Of a stretch of DNA of 64,000 nucleotides, positions 52,799-62,702 are shown piece by piece. Source of the stretch: Pelagibacterium limicola (GTDB lineage Bacteria; Pseudomonadota; Alphaproteobacteria; Rhizobiales; Devosiaceae). The notes under the pieces were generated by a model, which saw only the letters and a program-made list of their open reading frames with translations, did not search any database and was not told the origin of the DNA. Location: the NCBI RefSeq assembly GCF_015694405.1, contig NZ_JADQDB010000002.1:496001-560000 (forward strand), given 5' to 3'. Positions within the stretch are counted from its first letter, which is position 1; each line of letters opens with the position of its first letter. A program made the position numbers and the translations under genes.

Positions 52799-52849
52799 TA
52801 CCTGAACGAATTGTACGAATTTCGTTCAATTCGTTCAGGTATATTTTTT
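52799..52849 (+). terminator. Rho-independent terminator with long nested hairpin
   Basis: A perfect 15-bp inverted repeat (52799-52813 with 52827-52841) encloses a 13-base loop that itself contains a small ACGA/TCGT stem. It is followed by TATATTTTTT on the plus strand. It starts 6 bp after the stop of the exported-protein gene. The minus strand has no T-run, so it is one-directional. Confidence 0.75.
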
Positions 52850-52925
52850 GCTGCGCTTCAGCCGTCCAAGCGGCGTCGGGCTCCGAGCCTCGGCACCCAA
52901 CATACCATGCAATAAATCCCCGGGA

Positions 52926-54896
52926 TTACCCGGCCTTGCGCTGGAGGTCTGGCGGGGTCGCATCTGCAACCAGCGCGGCAATCGCCTCGTCGAGCGCCTT
53001 GATCGTCTGGCCTTGCGAGCCCAGTTGCCGGATTGAGAGGGTTTTTTCCTCAGCCTCGCGGCGGCCGGCGACGAAGATAAACGGCACCCGGCCCACAGAA
53101 TGCTCGCGTACCTTGTAGTTGATCGACTCGTTGCGCGTATCGAGTTCTGCCCGGATGCCATTCGCCTGCAATCGGGCCACGACATCGCGGGCATAGTCGT
53201 CGGCATCCGACACGATGGTCGCAACGACCACCTGCACCGGCGCGAGCCAGAGGGGCAGCCGGCCAGCGTAGTGCTCGATCAACAGACCCATGAACCGTTC
53301 GAATGTGCCGAATACCGCGCGATGCAGCATGACCGGACGATGGCGAGCGCCATCTTCCCCGACATAGGTCGCATCCAACCGCTCAGGCAGCACATAATCG
53401 AGTTGGAACGTCCCGGCCTGCCAAGTGCGCCCGATGGCATCGGTGAGGTGGAACTCGAGTTTGGGGCCGTAGAACGCGCCGTCGCCCGCGGCGATATCGA
53501 AGGCAACACCTGCCGCGGTCAACGCATCGGCCAACGCTTTCTCGGCGCGGTCCCAGGTTGCGTCGTCTCCGGCACGCTGCTCGGGACGCGTAGCGAGCTT
53601 ATATGAGATCTTCGTCATCCCCATATCGCCATAGACACGCGCGAAAAGATCGAGGAACCGCCGTGTTTCGTCGGTCACCTGGTCGTCTCGGCAGAAGATG
53701 TGAGCATCGTCCTGCGTCATCTGTCGCACACGCAGAAGGCCGTGCAGCGCGCCGTGTGCTTCATTGCGATGGCAACACCCGAATTCCGCCATACGCAGAG
53801 GAAGATCGCGGTACGACTTAATGCCTTGCTTGAAGATCTGGACGTGCGCTGGGCAGTTCATAGGCTTGAGAGCCAGCAGGTTCGCCTCGCCGGAAACGAT
53901 CGGTCCATCGTCTTCGGTCGACGGAATCTCGTCGGGAACAACGAACATGTTCTCGCGGAACTTGCCCCAGTGGCCCGATTTCTCCCAAAGCTTGTTGTCC
54001 AGCAACTGCGGGGTCTTCACTTCCTGATAGCCGTCGGCATCGAGCTGGCGGCGAATATAGGCTTCGAGCTCTCGCCAGATGCGAAACCCTTTAGGATGCC
54101 AGAACACCGAGCCAAGCGCCTCTTCCTGGAAATGGAAGAGGTCCATTTCCCGGCCGATCTTGCGATGGTCGCGCTTCTCGGCTTCCTCGATCATCGTCAG
54201 ATACTGATCGAGTTGCTCCTTGTTTGCCCAGGCCGTGCCGTAGATGCGCGAAAGCACCTCGCGGTTTGAATCCCCACGCCAATAGGCGCCGGCCACTTTG
54301 GTCAGCTTGAAGGCCTTACCGACATCCCTGGTCGAGCGCATATGCGGGCCTCGGCAGAGGTCGAACCATTGCCCCTGCTTGTAAATCTTGACCTGCTGGT
54401 CCACGGGAATGGCGTCGACGAGTTCAACCTTGAAATTCTCGCCCTTGCTGGCGAAAACCTTCTTTGCCTCGTCACGGCTCCACACTTCCCTGGTAAAGGC
54501 CGCACCGCGATCCACGATCTCTTCCATCTTCTTTTCGATGGCGCGCAGATCGTCCTCCGAGAACGGTTCGGAACGGTAGAAATCGTAGTAAAAGCCGTTC
54601 TCGATCACCGGACCGATCGTCACCTGCGTACCCGGCCACAGCTCCTGCACGGCCTCGGCGAGAACATGAGCAGCATCGTGACGGATGAGTTCCAGCGCGG
54701 CGTCATCGTCGCGCAGTACGAACTCGATCCGTCCGTCCGCTTCGAGTTCGTCCGAGAGGTCGGCCAGTTCGCCGTTCCAGCGCATCGCGACCGTCTTCTT
54801 GGCCAGCGATCTGGAGATTCCTTCGACGATGGTGGTCCCGGTGGTGCCGCGAGCGTAGTCACGCACTGCACCGTCGGGGAACGTCACCTTAATCAT
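52926..54896 (-). CDS. thrS: Threonyl-tRNA synthetase
   Basis: The 656-residue protein charges tRNA-Thr with threonine in the cytosol. The order is TGS domain (about residues 1-62), N2 editing domain (about 65-220; [11 protein letters not shown]), class II catalytic core (about 265-530; [12 protein letters not shown] motif 2 and the zinc Cys in PMNCPAHV), and anticodon-binding domain (about 545-645). Length is normal for bacterial ThrRS. The ATG at 54896 is chosen for GGAG 7 bases upstream; a 39-codon extension in frame lacks support. It lies downstream of the GFA-yidD-scaffold genes on the same strand. Confidence 0.98.
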   Translation of the reverse strand: MIKVTFPDGAVRDYARGTTGTTIVEGISRSLAKKTVAMRWNGELADLSDELEADGRIEFVLRDDDAALELIRHDAAHVLAEAVQELWPGTQVTIGPVIENGFYYDFYRSEPFSEDDLRAIEKKMEEIVDRGAAFTREVWSRDEAKKVFASKGENFKVELVDAIPVDQQVKIYKQGQWFDLCRGPHMRSTRDVGKAFKLTKVAGAYWRGDSNREVLSRIYGTAWANKEQLDQYLTMIEEAEKRDHRKIGREMDLFHFQEEALGSVFWHPKGFRIWRELEAYIRRQLDADGYQEVKTPQLLDNKLWEKSGHWGKFRENMFVVPDEIPSTEDDGPIVSGEANLLALKPMNCPAHVQIFKQGIKSYRDLPLRMAEFGCCHRNEAHGALHGLLRVRQMTQDDAHIFCRDDQVTDETRRFLDLFARVYGDMGMTKISYKLATRPEQRAGDDATWDRAEKALADALTAAGVAFDIAAGDGAFYGPKLEFHLTDAIGRTWQAGTFQLDYVLPERLDATYVGEDGARHRPVMLHRAVFGTFERFMGLLIEHYAGRLPLWLAPVQVVVATIVSDADDYARDVVARLQANGIRAELDTRNESINYKVREHSVGRVPFIFVAGRREAEEKTLSIRQLGSQGQTIKALDEAIAALVADATPPDLQRKAG

Positions 54897-54993
54897 CGTA
54901 GGTCTCCATGAATGCCTATCGTGCGCGGAAATGCGCAAGGCGGCCTGATAGCACGAAACGGGAAGATTTCCAGCCCTGCCTTGGGTCGTGAAA

Positions 54994-55392
54994 CTAGGTG
55001 GGGAACTCGTCATACTGCGGCAGGTCGTCAGTTATGTCGTACCAAGGGGCCTTCGAGCCCACGAACATATGGAACGAAGGTCGGGCCGAGGGTGCATCGA
55101 CGAGGCTGCCCAGCGCGACGTGTGTGTTTCCGTTGTCGATGATCGAATAGAGGAACGAGCCGCAGAACCTGCAGTGAATATCGTGAGTTTCGTTGGGGTC
55201 GCCAAAGACCAGAAGCGTGTCCTCGCCGCGCGAAAGGGCGAGTTTCCCGGACGGTATCGATGCCATCGGTTTGAACGCGGACCCCGTCGTGCGACGGCAC
55301 TTCGAGCAATGACAGTAAAAGGCGGCGCTGAAGGCATCTTCCACCCTGTACTCCACCGCACCACAAAGACACATGCCCCTAAGCGTGTTCAT
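54994..55392 (-). CDS. GFA-family protein (glutathione-dependent formaldehyde-activating domain)
   Basis: The 132-residue protein has the zinc-binding Cys pattern of the GFA family: [21 protein letters not shown] and [10 protein letters not shown]. Family names come from formaldehyde-activating enzymes, but most short members have unknown substrates. The ATG at 55392 overlaps the yidD end by 14 bp; its ribosome site is weak. It is 97 bp before thrS. Confidence 0.88.
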   Translation of the reverse strand: MNTLRGMCLCGAVEYRVEDAFSAAFYCHCSKCRRTTGSAFKPMASIPSGKLALSRGEDTLLVFGDPNETHDIHCRFCGSFLYSIIDNGNTHVALGSLVDAPSARPSFHMFVGSKAPWYDITDDLPQYDEFPT

Positions 55393-55699
55393 GGGTGTCC
55401 CCACGCCACCGCGCGTACCGCCAAGGCATATACCACCGCGCCTGTTCCGGCACCATCTCGGGTACCGGGTCGTATCCGTGCGTACCGCCCGGACGGCAGC
55501 GCCAGATGCGGCCTGCGCCCATCCAGCCGCCGGGCCAGAAACCGTGCTGGAGGATCGCATCGCGCGTGAATTCCGAACAGGAGGGCGCATGGCGACAGTT
55601 GCGACCCATGAAGGCCGAGAACGTATAGCGATAGAACTGGATCAGGGCATACGACATCCACTTGAAGGGGAAATCCAGGACCGTCCAGAAAGTTCTCAT
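55379..55699 (-). CDS. yidD: Membrane protein insertion efficiency factor YidD
   Basis: The 106-residue protein has the YidD signature: [17 protein letters not shown], then [21 protein letters not shown], with an N-terminal membrane-associated helix ([18 protein letters not shown]). It helps YidC insert inner-membrane proteins. It usually sits beside rnpA and yidC but stands apart here, as in many alphaproteobacteria. The ATG at 55699 shares one base with the upstream stop (TGATG). Confidence 0.95.
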   Translation of the reverse strand: MRTFWTVLDFPFKWMSYALIQFYRYTFSAFMGRNCRHAPSCSEFTRDAILQHGFWPGGWMGAGRIWRCRPGGTHGYDPVPEMVPEQARWYMPWRYARWRGDTHEHA

Positions 55700-56127
55700 C
55701 ACGCGCCCGCCCGGTCGAGTGCCTCGGCGACGGCATCGAAGACGAGCAGTGTCGATGCATGGCGTGCCGGAAAGCCTCGGACGGGCTCGAGATACTTGAG
55801 ATCGTCCCAGCGGCCGTTGGGGGGTGGACCGTCGGACTTCAGCATCGCCGTCATCCGGTCACGCAAGGCGCGCAATTCGTCCGGCGTCGAGCCTACGATA
55901 TTGCCCGCGACGATCGCCGCGCTCGTCTGCCCCAATGCACAGGCCGAAACATCGGCACCATAGGCGGAAACCTTGCCGTCCTCGATCTTGAGGTCGACCT
56001 CGATGGCCGAACCGCAAATGCGGGAAACCTTGCGCGCGGACCCATCGGGATTCCCGAGCCGGGGCATCAGCCTGGCCGAACCGGCAATTTCAAGAATCTT
56101 CTGGCTGTAGAGATCGGAAAAGTTCAT
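55699..56127 (-). CDS. Iron-sulfur cluster assembly scaffold protein (IscU/NifU N-terminal family)
   Basis: The 142-residue protein begins [16 protein letters not shown] and carries the scaffold Cys residues in [11 protein letters not shown] and VSACALGQT. The third Cys of IscU is not found in a clear HCS motif (the end of the protein reads [12 protein letters not shown]), so it is a diverged form. It holds Fe-S clusters before transfer to targets. The ATG at 56127 is chosen over one 6 codons upstream for family fit. It is cotranscribed with yidD (1-bp overlap) and GFA. Confidence 0.85.
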   Translation of the reverse strand: MNFSDLYSQKILEIAGSARLMPRLGNPDGSARKVSRICGSAIEVDLKIEDGKVSAYGADVSACALGQTSAAIVAGNIVGSTPDELRALRDRMTAMLKSDGPPPNGRWDDLKYLEPVRGFPARHASTLLVFDAVAEALDRAGA

Positions 56128-56190
56128 TGCGCGCGTCCGAGCCAAAGTAGAATAAGACTATCGTTCGACAACACCGGCCGATCTGTTTTC

Positions 56191-56218
56191 TTGTCGAAAG
56201 CCTATCGCAGCCTATATA
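56191..56218 (+). promoter_or_regulatory. Candidate sigma-70-type promoter of folE
   Basis: TTGTCG (56191-56196) and TATATA (56213-56218) are 16 bases apart, 80 bp before the folE start. The match to -35 TTGACA is partial. Confidence 0.35.
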
Positions 56219-56298
56219 AGGGGCCTCGCCCCGACCTGCAAAGCAATATGGCCCGGGCGTCATCCGGCGGCTTCGCGCCGTTGCGAGAGGGACGACTG

Positions 56299-56928
56299 AT
56301 GGATTTGAACGCCAAGCCCAAGGCTGTTGCCGCCACTGCGCTGGAGCGCGTCCTCAACCGCCCCAGCCGCGAGGAAGCTGAAGCCGCCGTGCGGACGCTG
56401 ATCGCCTGGGCCGGTGACGATCCGACGCGCGAGGGATTGCTGGACACCCCCCGCCGCGTTGTCGACGCCTATCGCGAGTTCTTCGGGGGCTACGACGAAG
56501 ACGCCGCCGCCATCCTCCAGACCACCTTTTCCGAGGTGGGAGGGTATGACGACATCGTGCTCGTGCGCGATATCCCCTTCCACTCTCATTGCGAGCATCA
56601 CATGGTGCCGTTCGTCGGCAAGGCGCATATCGCCTATCTGCCCCATGACGGCGTTGTTGGGCTGTCCAAGCTCGCCCGCGTGACCGACGTGTTCGCCAAG
56701 CGCCTGCAGACCCAGGAAAACCTCACTGCCCAGATCATCGAAGCCATCAATGAGGCGATCAACCCGCGCGGTGCGGCCGTGATGCTGGAAGCCGAACATA
56801 TGTGCATGTCCATGCGGGGCATCAGAAAGCATGGCGCTTCGACCGTCACCCACCGCTTCACCGGCGTCTTTGCGGAAGATCGCCAGGAGCAGGACCGCTT
56901 CTTCGCTCTGATCCGTGCCGGACGATAA
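56299..56928 (+). CDS. folE: GTP cyclohydrolase I
   Basis: The 209-residue enzyme converts GTP to 7,8-dihydroneopterin triphosphate for folate synthesis. The zinc Cys and His are in [11 protein letters not shown] and the second Cys in [12 protein letters not shown]; the GTP-binding pattern is [10 protein letters not shown]. Length is normal. The ATG is 47 bp before hisI on the same strand, so both may be cotranscribed. Confidence 0.97.
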   Translation: MDLNAKPKAVAATALERVLNRPSREEAEAAVRTLIAWAGDDPTREGLLDTPRRVVDAYREFFGGYDEDAAAILQTTFSEVGGYDDIVLVRDIPFHSHCEHHMVPFVGKAHIAYLPHDGVVGLSKLARVTDVFAKRLQTQENLTAQIIEAINEAINPRGAAVMLEAEHMCMSMRGIRKHGASTVTHRFTGVFAEDRQEQDRFFALIRAGR

Positions 56929-56975
56929 GCCCAAATCCACTGGCGCGGCCGGACCCGAACCGATAAGACCGCGCC

Positions 56976-57425
56976 ATGACCAAGTTTGCAGATCCTAAAA
57001 CGCTCTCCAAGGCCGAGCTCGAAGATGGGGCCGTGTACGCGCCGAAATTCGACGCCAGCGGTCTTGTGACCGCCATAACCCTCGACGCCGCCTCGCACGA
57101 AGTGCTGATGGTGGCCTTCATGAATGCGGAGGCTATCGCCGAGACGCTCAATTCGGGCTACGCGACCTACTGGTCCCGCTCGCGCAACGCGCTCTGGAAA
57201 AAGGGCGAGACGTCGGGCGAACTGCAGGAACTGGTGGAAATGCGCACCGATTGCGATCAGGACGCCATCGTCCTCGTCGTCAATCAGCTGGGACATGGCG
57301 CGGCATGCCACACTGGCCGCAAGAGTTGCTTTTACCGCAAGGTCGTTCGTCGGGACGGCGAGTTCGTCCTTGAAGATGTCGGCGGGCCTGCCCTCTTCGA
57401 TCCCGAAAAGGTCTACCCCCGGTAA
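56976..57425 (+). CDS. hisI: Phosphoribosyl-AMP cyclohydrolase
   Basis: The 149-residue enzyme opens the ring of phosphoribosyl-AMP in histidine synthesis. The metal ligands are in [10 protein letters not shown] and the zinc Cys in [12 protein letters not shown]. It is the stand-alone form, without the fused HisE pyrophosphatase. It follows folE, and its 3' end overlaps the convergent rhomboid gene by 13 bp. Confidence 0.97.
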   Translation: MTKFADPKTLSKAELEDGAVYAPKFDASGLVTAITLDAASHEVLMVAFMNAEAIAETLNSGYATYWSRSRNALWKKGETSGELQELVEMRTDCDQDAIVLVVNQLGHGAACHTGRKSCFYRKVVRRDGEFVLEDVGGPALFDPEKVYPR

Positions 57426-58162
57426 CGCCTGGCCCGCGCGTCGAAAAGCGAGGGCATGAGAAGCCCTGCAACAAATCCCCCGATATGGGCTTCCCAAGCA
57501 ATGGGAATCTGGACGTCCAGAAAGAGCGGCGCGAGCGGAATCAGCAGGTTGAGCCCGATCCACACAATGATGAAGGCGCGGCTGCGCGGATCGGTGAAAA
57601 GCTGACCCAGGGTTGCAGTCTGGCGCCCCAGAATCACGCGCTCGCCCGTCGTCGGATCCTCTCCCACAACCACCGGCTGGAAGATGAACCGCATCGCTGC
57701 TCCGGTGAGTGCGGCGACTCCGCCCGAGGCCCCGATCAGCACGCTGAATTGGTTAACAAAAGCGAGTTGAATCACCGCAAGCAGCACCGCGCCCGCCAGC
57801 GCGCCTAAAAAGAAGACGGCGAAGAACCGACCCTTCCCGTAACGGCGCGCGACCGGTGTCCCGAAGACGACAAGCCAGGCAGTGTTGACGATTAGATGCA
57901 TGGCATCGACATGCAGGAGTGCATGTGTGAACCCCGTCCACAAAAGCGGCAGATAGCCACCGGGCAAGAGGTCCGGAGCGCTCAGACGGAACGGGATAAA
58001 ACCGAACCATATCCGTAGGTTACCCAGACCATGCACATCGAGAACCAGGCCCGCACTCACATGGATTGCAACCAGGAGCCCGGCCAAGGCCGCTACGCCG
58101 CCGGGAACGAGAAAAATCGGCTGTCTTCCCCCGCCCTCTCCACTCGGAACGTTTTGGCTCAT
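57413..58162 (-). CDS. Rhomboid-family intramembrane serine protease
   Basis: The 249-residue protein has about six hydrophobic helices. The catalytic Ser is in the helix-4 motif [11 protein letters not shown], and the catalytic His is in [10 protein letters not shown]. The helix-2 oxyanion residues [18 protein letters not shown] are present. A short cytosolic N-terminal tail (SGEGGGRQP) precedes helix 1. It cleaves membrane proteins within the bilayer; the substrate is unknown. The ATG at 58162 has AAGGGAA upstream. Confidence 0.93.
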   Translation of the reverse strand: MSQNVPSGEGGGRQPIFLVPGGVAALAGLLVAIHVSAGLVLDVHGLGNLRIWFGFIPFRLSAPDLLPGGYLPLLWTGFTHALLHVDAMHLIVNTAWLVVFGTPVARRYGKGRFFAVFFLGALAGAVLLAVIQLAFVNQFSVLIGASGGVAALTGAAMRFIFQPVVVGEDPTTGERVILGRQTATLGQLFTDPRSRAFIIVWIGLNLLIPLAPLFLDVQIPIAWEAHIGGFVAGLLMPSLFDARARRYRG

Positions 58163-58352
58163 CGAATATTTCCCTTGCTCCACAATGGCTTGGACGCAGG
58201 CGGTGAACCTGTCCACAATTGGGCGGTGGAAATTAACCTTAATGATTGTTTAAGGGCGATTTTTCCGCGCCGTTTTGCGAGTGTAGTTCGGTAAGTTTCG
58301 GCAAGACCCGCCCCTAGGGAGCGGCATACCCGGTGAAAGAACGTTAGGCCAC

Positions 58353-59006
58353 ATGCAACAGCGCAGCACAAGAACGCTTTACGCGTATTGGAACGAAATC
58401 CGGGGCGCCCGCTCGACGCCCGAGAGACGCGACATCGATCCTACACGGATTCGGGAGGCTCTTGCCTATACCTTTATACTCGAATCCGACGACGGGCTGG
58501 ATTTTGACTTCCGGCTGGCCGGTTCTCATCTGTGCTCGACCTACTGCCGCGAACTCAAGGGGCGTCCTTTCGCTTCGCTCTGGTCCGGCAAGGACCGCGA
58601 TGCCCTCGACACCCTCATCCGTGCGGTGACAGAGGATCATGCCGTAGCGCTCGTTACCTTCGAAGGCAAATCGGACCGGGGCGAGACCGCCACTTTCGAA
58701 ACAGTGCTGTTCCCGCTCCGCCACAACGGTGTGACAACCGCACGCATCATGGGCGGCCTCACTGCACTCGATACCCCCTACTGGCTTGGAATTCATCCCG
58801 TTACCGAACAGCGGATCACCGGGCTTCGGCTGATCTGGCCGGATGACCACGACACCGCAGCGACCCGAGAGATCACGGCCAGCGCCGTGAACGAAATGGC
58901 CGGCGCAATGCATGCGGGCAACATGCCGCCGATTCCGGTGACCGTCGCCGGCTCCTCGGCGCGCCGTTACGCGCATCTCGCGGTCATCGACGGGGGAAAA
59001 GCCTGA
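58353..59006 (+). CDS. PAS_5 domain protein
   Basis: The 217-residue protein begins MQQRSTRTLYAYWNEIRGAR and fits the PAS_5 (PF07310) family of Hyphomicrobiales regulatory proteins. Parts seen are REALAYTFILESDDGLDFDFRLAGS and ALVTFEGKS. It has no kinase or DNA-binding output. Function is unknown; it may bind a flavin or small ligand. It is 105 bp upstream of the PilZ protein on the same strand. Confidence 0.9.
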   Translation: MQQRSTRTLYAYWNEIRGARSTPERRDIDPTRIREALAYTFILESDDGLDFDFRLAGSHLCSTYCRELKGRPFASLWSGKDRDALDTLIRAVTEDHAVALVTFEGKSDRGETATFETVLFPLRHNGVTTARIMGGLTALDTPYWLGIHPVTEQRITGLRLIWPDDHDTAATREITASAVNEMAGAMHAGNMPPIPVTVAGSSARRYAHLAVIDGGKA

Positions 59007-59111
59007 TCCGCCGCGATTTTCGGCAATTCCGCCAGACAGGGATTACCAAGCATTAACGCAAAATGCCCTATTGTTCGGCTTTAAGACCTAACAATATGGC
59101 GGACGCGTTTG

Positions 59112-59744
59112 ATGCTTATTCATGACCTGACATTTGATAATGAACGTCAGGCCGTGCAGCAGGCTGCCGAAGACGACCGGTATCAAAGCGTTCGCGTCTC
59201 GGTTCTCGGCCGCTACATGCTGGCAGACCGCCGCGAATTTCCCTGCCAGATCATCGACATGTCGCCGGGCGGTGCGCGGGTGATCGCGCCTGTCTCGGGA
59301 GATCCCGGTGAAAAGATAATCATCTATCTCGATCACCTCGGACGCGTTGAGGGTACGATTACGGGACTGATCGACGGCGGGTTCGAGATGACTCTCGTGT
59401 CGTCCCCGCGCAGGCGCGACAAACTGGCAGCCCAGCTCACCTGGTTGGCCAACAAGGATCTCCTGAATCTTCCCGAAGACCGGCGCCATGAGCGCGTCGT
59501 ACCCGATATACGGCACTCCTCGATCCTCCTCGAGGACGGGCGTCGCTACAATTGCAAGATTACCGACATTTCCCTTTCGGGCGCCGCCGTCGAACTTGAT
59601 GTACGGCCTGCACTCGGCACGCCGGTGACCCTCGGCCGCATGCGGGCCCGTGTCGTCCGGCATTTCCAGGACGGCATCGCGGTGGAATTCGCCTCGGTCC
59701 AGGAAATGCTCACGGTCGTGCAGCAGAACCTCTCGATGAACTGA
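59112..59744 (+). CDS. Tandem PilZ-domain protein
   Basis: The 210-residue protein has two PilZ domains (about residues 20-95 and 120-205), the second with RRHERV and CKITDISLSGAAVEL, and the first with CQIIDMSPGGARV. PilZ domains bind cyclic di-GMP through RxxxR and (D/N)xSxxG motifs. The second copy keeps both (RRHER, DISLSG); the first has DMSPGG but a weaker RxxxR. It would couple c-di-GMP to motility, polysaccharide or other targets. The ATG at 59112 is taken in place of a TTG 3 bases upstream. Confidence 0.92.
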   Translation: MLIHDLTFDNERQAVQQAAEDDRYQSVRVSVLGRYMLADRREFPCQIIDMSPGGARVIAPVSGDPGEKIIIYLDHLGRVEGTITGLIDGGFEMTLVSSPRRRDKLAAQLTWLANKDLLNLPEDRRHERVVPDIRHSSILLEDGRRYNCKITDISLSGAAVELDVRPALGTPVTLGRMRARVVRHFQDGIAVEFASVQEMLTVVQQNLSMN

Positions 59745-59910
59745 GAATTGTCCGTGGCTGCAAGTGCCCCGGAAACGCCTGCGCCAATACGTAGCGTGAA
59801 CAGATACTTAACCTCATCGCCTGTATTCTGATCGCAGTTTATGCACATTGGCGGTCCCGGGGGCCGGATCGCAGGTGCACCCTGTCCGCGTATTCTGGAT
59901 CGTTTGTGCC

Positions 59911-60366
59911 ATGCGTATAGTAAGAAAAGCCGCTGCGCTTTTGACTGCCCTTGTCGCCCTCACCTCCCTTTCCGGCTGCTTTTCGTTCGGCTGGTTCGGT
60001 GCGCGGTCACCGCATGAATGCATGACGCGTGTCATGTATTTCGAATCCAACCGCTCGAGCGAAGAAGGGATGCTGGCCGTGGGCACGGTGGTGATGAACC
60101 GGCTTTACGCCAAGGGCTATCCCAACGATGTGTGCGGCGTTGTCGGTCAGAAGAACCAGTTTGCCGAGGGTGTTCTAAGAAAGCCCATGACCGAACCGCG
60201 CAGCGTACAACTCGCGTCGCGGGTCGCCCATCAGGTGCTCAATGGCGCCCGCCACCCCGGCGTCGGCAATGCCATGTTCTTCCACACCGCCGGCCTGACC
60301 TTTCCGTACAAGAACATGTACTATGTACTGGTTGCGGGCGGGAACGCGTTTTACGAGCGGCGCTAA
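59911..60366 (+). CDS. SleB-like cell wall hydrolase
   Basis: The 151-residue protein has a short hydrophobic signal with a lipobox-like end (LSGCFSF) and a Hydrolase_2 (SleB) domain. Catalytic Glu is probably in VMYFESNRSSEEG, and the fold continues VGTVVMNRL and HPGVGNAMFFHTAGL. It would cut peptidoglycan and, as a lipoprotein, sit in an outer or inner membrane. Family members are cortex-lytic in spore formers; in alphaproteobacteria the role is in cell-wall turnover. Start ATG at 59911. Confidence 0.88.
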   Translation: MRIVRKAAALLTALVALTSLSGCFSFGWFGARSPHECMTRVMYFESNRSSEEGMLAVGTVVMNRLYAKGYPNDVCGVVGQKNQFAEGVLRKPMTEPRSVQLASRVAHQVLNGARHPGVGNAMFFHTAGLTFPYKNMYYVLVAGGNAFYERR

Positions 60367-60457
60367 CGACACGCACAGTTCATCCCCTGTCGGGAAACTG
60401 GCGGGCGGTGCGTCCTTTGGTTCAAGACCGCAAACCGCTCACGACAGGAATGAACCC

Positions 60458-60850
60458 ATGGAACACCAGATCAGGGACAATGTAAGCATTGACGTGCCCT
60501 CGCTCGAAGCCGGGCTTCACTTCTACGGTGCCGACTTCGGCTTCAAGGAACTTGCCCGCCCGTTTCCCACAATGGCAGTGCTCGACGGCGGCAACCTGAC
60601 CATATGCATGCACGGAAAGGTCGAAGGCACCGAGAGTTCGGAAGGCAGTGGAGAGAAGCGGCACTACACACGCCACTGGACGCCGGTACATCTCGACTTT
60701 CACGTCCCTTCTCTCTCCGATTTCGTCGAGAAAATCCGCGCCAATGGCGGCTCTATCGAACGGGAATTCAAGTCTGAGGGCCCAAAGCCTGCCGCCTTTT
60801 GCGCCGACCCCTTTGGAAACGGATTTTGCGTGATAGCCGAAAGCCTGTGA
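60458..60850 (+). CDS. VOC-family (glyoxalase/dioxygenase superfamily) protein
   Basis: The 130-residue protein has the two beta-alpha-beta-beta-beta units of the VOC fold (MEHQIRDNVSIDVPSLEAGLHFYG is the first, split across strands; VHLDFHVPSLSDFVEKI the second). Candidate metal ligands are an early Asp or His and His in HLDFHV. It may be a dimeric lyase, isomerase or resistance protein; the substrate is unknown. The ATG at 60458 follows CAGGAA. Confidence 0.88.
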   Translation: MEHQIRDNVSIDVPSLEAGLHFYGADFGFKELARPFPTMAVLDGGNLTICMHGKVEGTESSEGSGEKRHYTRHWTPVHLDFHVPSLSDFVEKIRANGGSIEREFKSEGPKPAAFCADPFGNGFCVIAESL

Positions 60851-60979
60851 AGGCCGAGGCGAGTATGCCTAACCACAAGTAAATCAAGCATATAAAACTC
60901 GATTCAAAACTGCGTTGTAGTTTTGGCATCGGGGAAATTTGCCCCGCTTAACGTGATTTCCGTCGGGGAGATCACGATA

Positions 60980-61600
60980 ATGAAAAAAACAAACGTATTC
61001 ATTTCCGGGCTCATTGCCCTGTTTGCTTCGCTGGGTGCATCCGCGCCTGCGAACGCTGTCGAAACCCATGCGGCCTTTGCTTCGGTGGGCAACCAGACCT
61101 CCATTCCGGTCGGACATGCCGAATATTGCGTGCGGCTGCCCCACGAGTGCCAGCCGCTGGAAAAGGTCGCGAACATCGCGCTGACCGACGCTCTCTGGCG
61201 CGATCTCCAGGAGGTCAACAACCATTACAACACCACGATCACGGCCGCGAGCGACCGCGACATCTACGGTGTCGATGAGTTCTGGACCTACCCCAGCCGC
61301 GGATACGGCGATTGTGAAGACTTCGCGCTTGCCAAGCGCGCCGCGCTGATCGAGCGTGGATGGCCGGCCTCGACGCTCCTGATTTCGGTCGTCATGCAGC
61401 CGAACGGCGAGGGCCATGCGGTCCTGATGGTCCGGACCGATCGCGGCGACCTGATTTTGGATAACCAGGAATCGCTCATCAAGGTCTGGACCGACACGCC
61501 CTATACCTTCCTCAAGCGCCAGAGCCAGGCCCATGCCGGCCAGTGGGTCGACATTCTCGATGCGCGCGACAACATCGTGACGGCAACGGCTGGTCACTAA
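60980..61600 (+). CDS. Transglutaminase-like cysteine peptidase (BTLCP)
   Basis: The 206-residue protein has a signal peptide (about residues 1-26, ending SAPANA) and a BTLCP domain. The catalytic triad is Cys in GYGDCEDFALAKR, His in GEGHAVLMVRT and Asp in LILDNQES. In Pseudomonas, LapG of this family cleaves an adhesin and is controlled by c-di-GMP through LapD; no lapD-like gene was seen here, so the target is open. The ATG at 60980 follows GGGAG. A terminator follows the gene. Confidence 0.93.
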   Translation: MKKTNVFISGLIALFASLGASAPANAVETHAAFASVGNQTSIPVGHAEYCVRLPHECQPLEKVANIALTDALWRDLQEVNNHYNTTITAASDRDIYGVDEFWTYPSRGYGDCEDFALAKRAALIERGWPASTLLISVVMQPNGEGHAVLMVRTDRGDLILDNQESLIKVWTDTPYTFLKRQSQAHAGQWVDILDARDNIVTATAGH

Positions 61601-61646
61601 CGAAACGCAACCGAATACCTCAATCGCCCCGACAGGCGAAAACTCG

Positions 61647-61680
61647 AAGGCCGTTTCCATCAAGGGAACGGCCTTTTTTT
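61647..61680 (+). terminator. Rho-independent terminator after the BTLCP gene
   Basis: AAGGCCGTT (61647-61655) pairs with AACGGCCTT (61667-61675), and CC/GG adds two inner pairs around one T-G mismatch. The stem is followed by TTTTTTT up to 61680. Confidence 0.85.
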
Positions 61681-61839
61681 ACGCGCAGCGGATGCAACGT
61701 GTTACTGCCGGATCGATTTCCAACCGCTTTTCGGCAATCGGCCGGCGGCTGTCCGGGCCTGCTCAACCGCTTCGGCCAATTCGCGTTGGATACGGGGGCG
61801 AAATCGCGCGCCGAGGACGTCGGATTCTATCGCTAACCC

Positions 61840-62691
61840 CTATCTGAAAAGGAGTACCGGCACCATGCAGGACCGCAGCATCTCGGTGGTCGTGGAGCCA
61901 ATCAGCAGGTTTCGGATACGAGAATGACCATAAGCACCCATGACAAGGAGGTCAAAACCTTCACGTTCCACCGCCGATGCTATAACAACCTCGGGCTGAC
62001 CGTTCCTGATCTCGGAAACCGCGCTCACTCCCGCCTGCTCCAGTTTGCCGCGCGCATAATCGAGCTTGCGCGCAGTATCGTCGCCTTCGCCGCCCACCGT
62101 CAAAAGCGTGATGTCTAGCCCTCGAAACAGAGGACTCACCGCAATGTGGTCGACAGCCTTGATGTTGCTAACGCCACCATCGAATGCAACTAACACCTTG
62201 CCGATCGGCCTGAACGCTCGCGATGCCACAAAAACCGGTTTTTGCGACGCGCGAACGACGCGTTCGAGATTGGAGCCCAAATGCAGTTTTGCGAAATCGG
62301 CGGCTTCTCCCCGTTTGCCGATAACCATCATCGCAGCGCCGGCTTCCAATTCGCCGACTGTCTCGAGGATGTCGCCGGATACAAGCCGGGTTGTCACTTG
62401 GCTGACGCCGGCCTTCAAAACGATACTTTGCGCATCCTCCAGGATTACCCTGCCCCGCTCGCGGGCCAGTTTGGCGCGTTGGGCGTCGAGTTCGCTGAGC
62501 TGTTCGAGCAGGGCCGAACGGGTGCCGAGGGCGATCGCTCCGCTCAGATCGGACGGCGGGGTCTCGCGCCTTCCAAGCACATGCAGAATCTGCACGGACG
62601 AGCCCATACGCTTGGCAAGCCAGGCGGCGTGCTCGCAAACGCTTTTCGAGTAAATCGAACCATCTACAAATGCGACGAGGGGGTTGGACAT
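61840..62691 (-). CDS. Tandem universal stress protein
   Basis: The 283-residue protein has two UspA domains (about residues 1-145 and 155-283). Both keep the ATP-binding pattern G-x2-G-x9-G-(S/T): GKRGEAADFAKLHLGSN and GAYGHSRIRNLLIGST. Such proteins bind ATP and are induced by many stresses. It lies 11 bp after the SulP transporter on the same strand and is probably cotranscribed, suggesting a role in controlling or protecting that transport. Confidence 0.93.
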   Translation of the reverse strand: MSNPLVAFVDGSIYSKSVCEHAAWLAKRMGSSVQILHVLGRRETPPSDLSGAIALGTRSALLEQLSELDAQRAKLARERGRVILEDAQSIVLKAGVSQVTTRLVSGDILETVGELEAGAAMMVIGKRGEAADFAKLHLGSNLERVVRASQKPVFVASRAFRPIGKVLVAFDGGVSNIKAVDHIAVSPLFRGLDITLLTVGGEGDDTARKLDYARGKLEQAGVSAVSEIRNGQPEVVIASAVEREGFDLLVMGAYGHSRIRNLLIGSTTTEMLRSCMVPVLLFR

Positions 62692-62702
62692 ATCGCCTGC
62701 TC

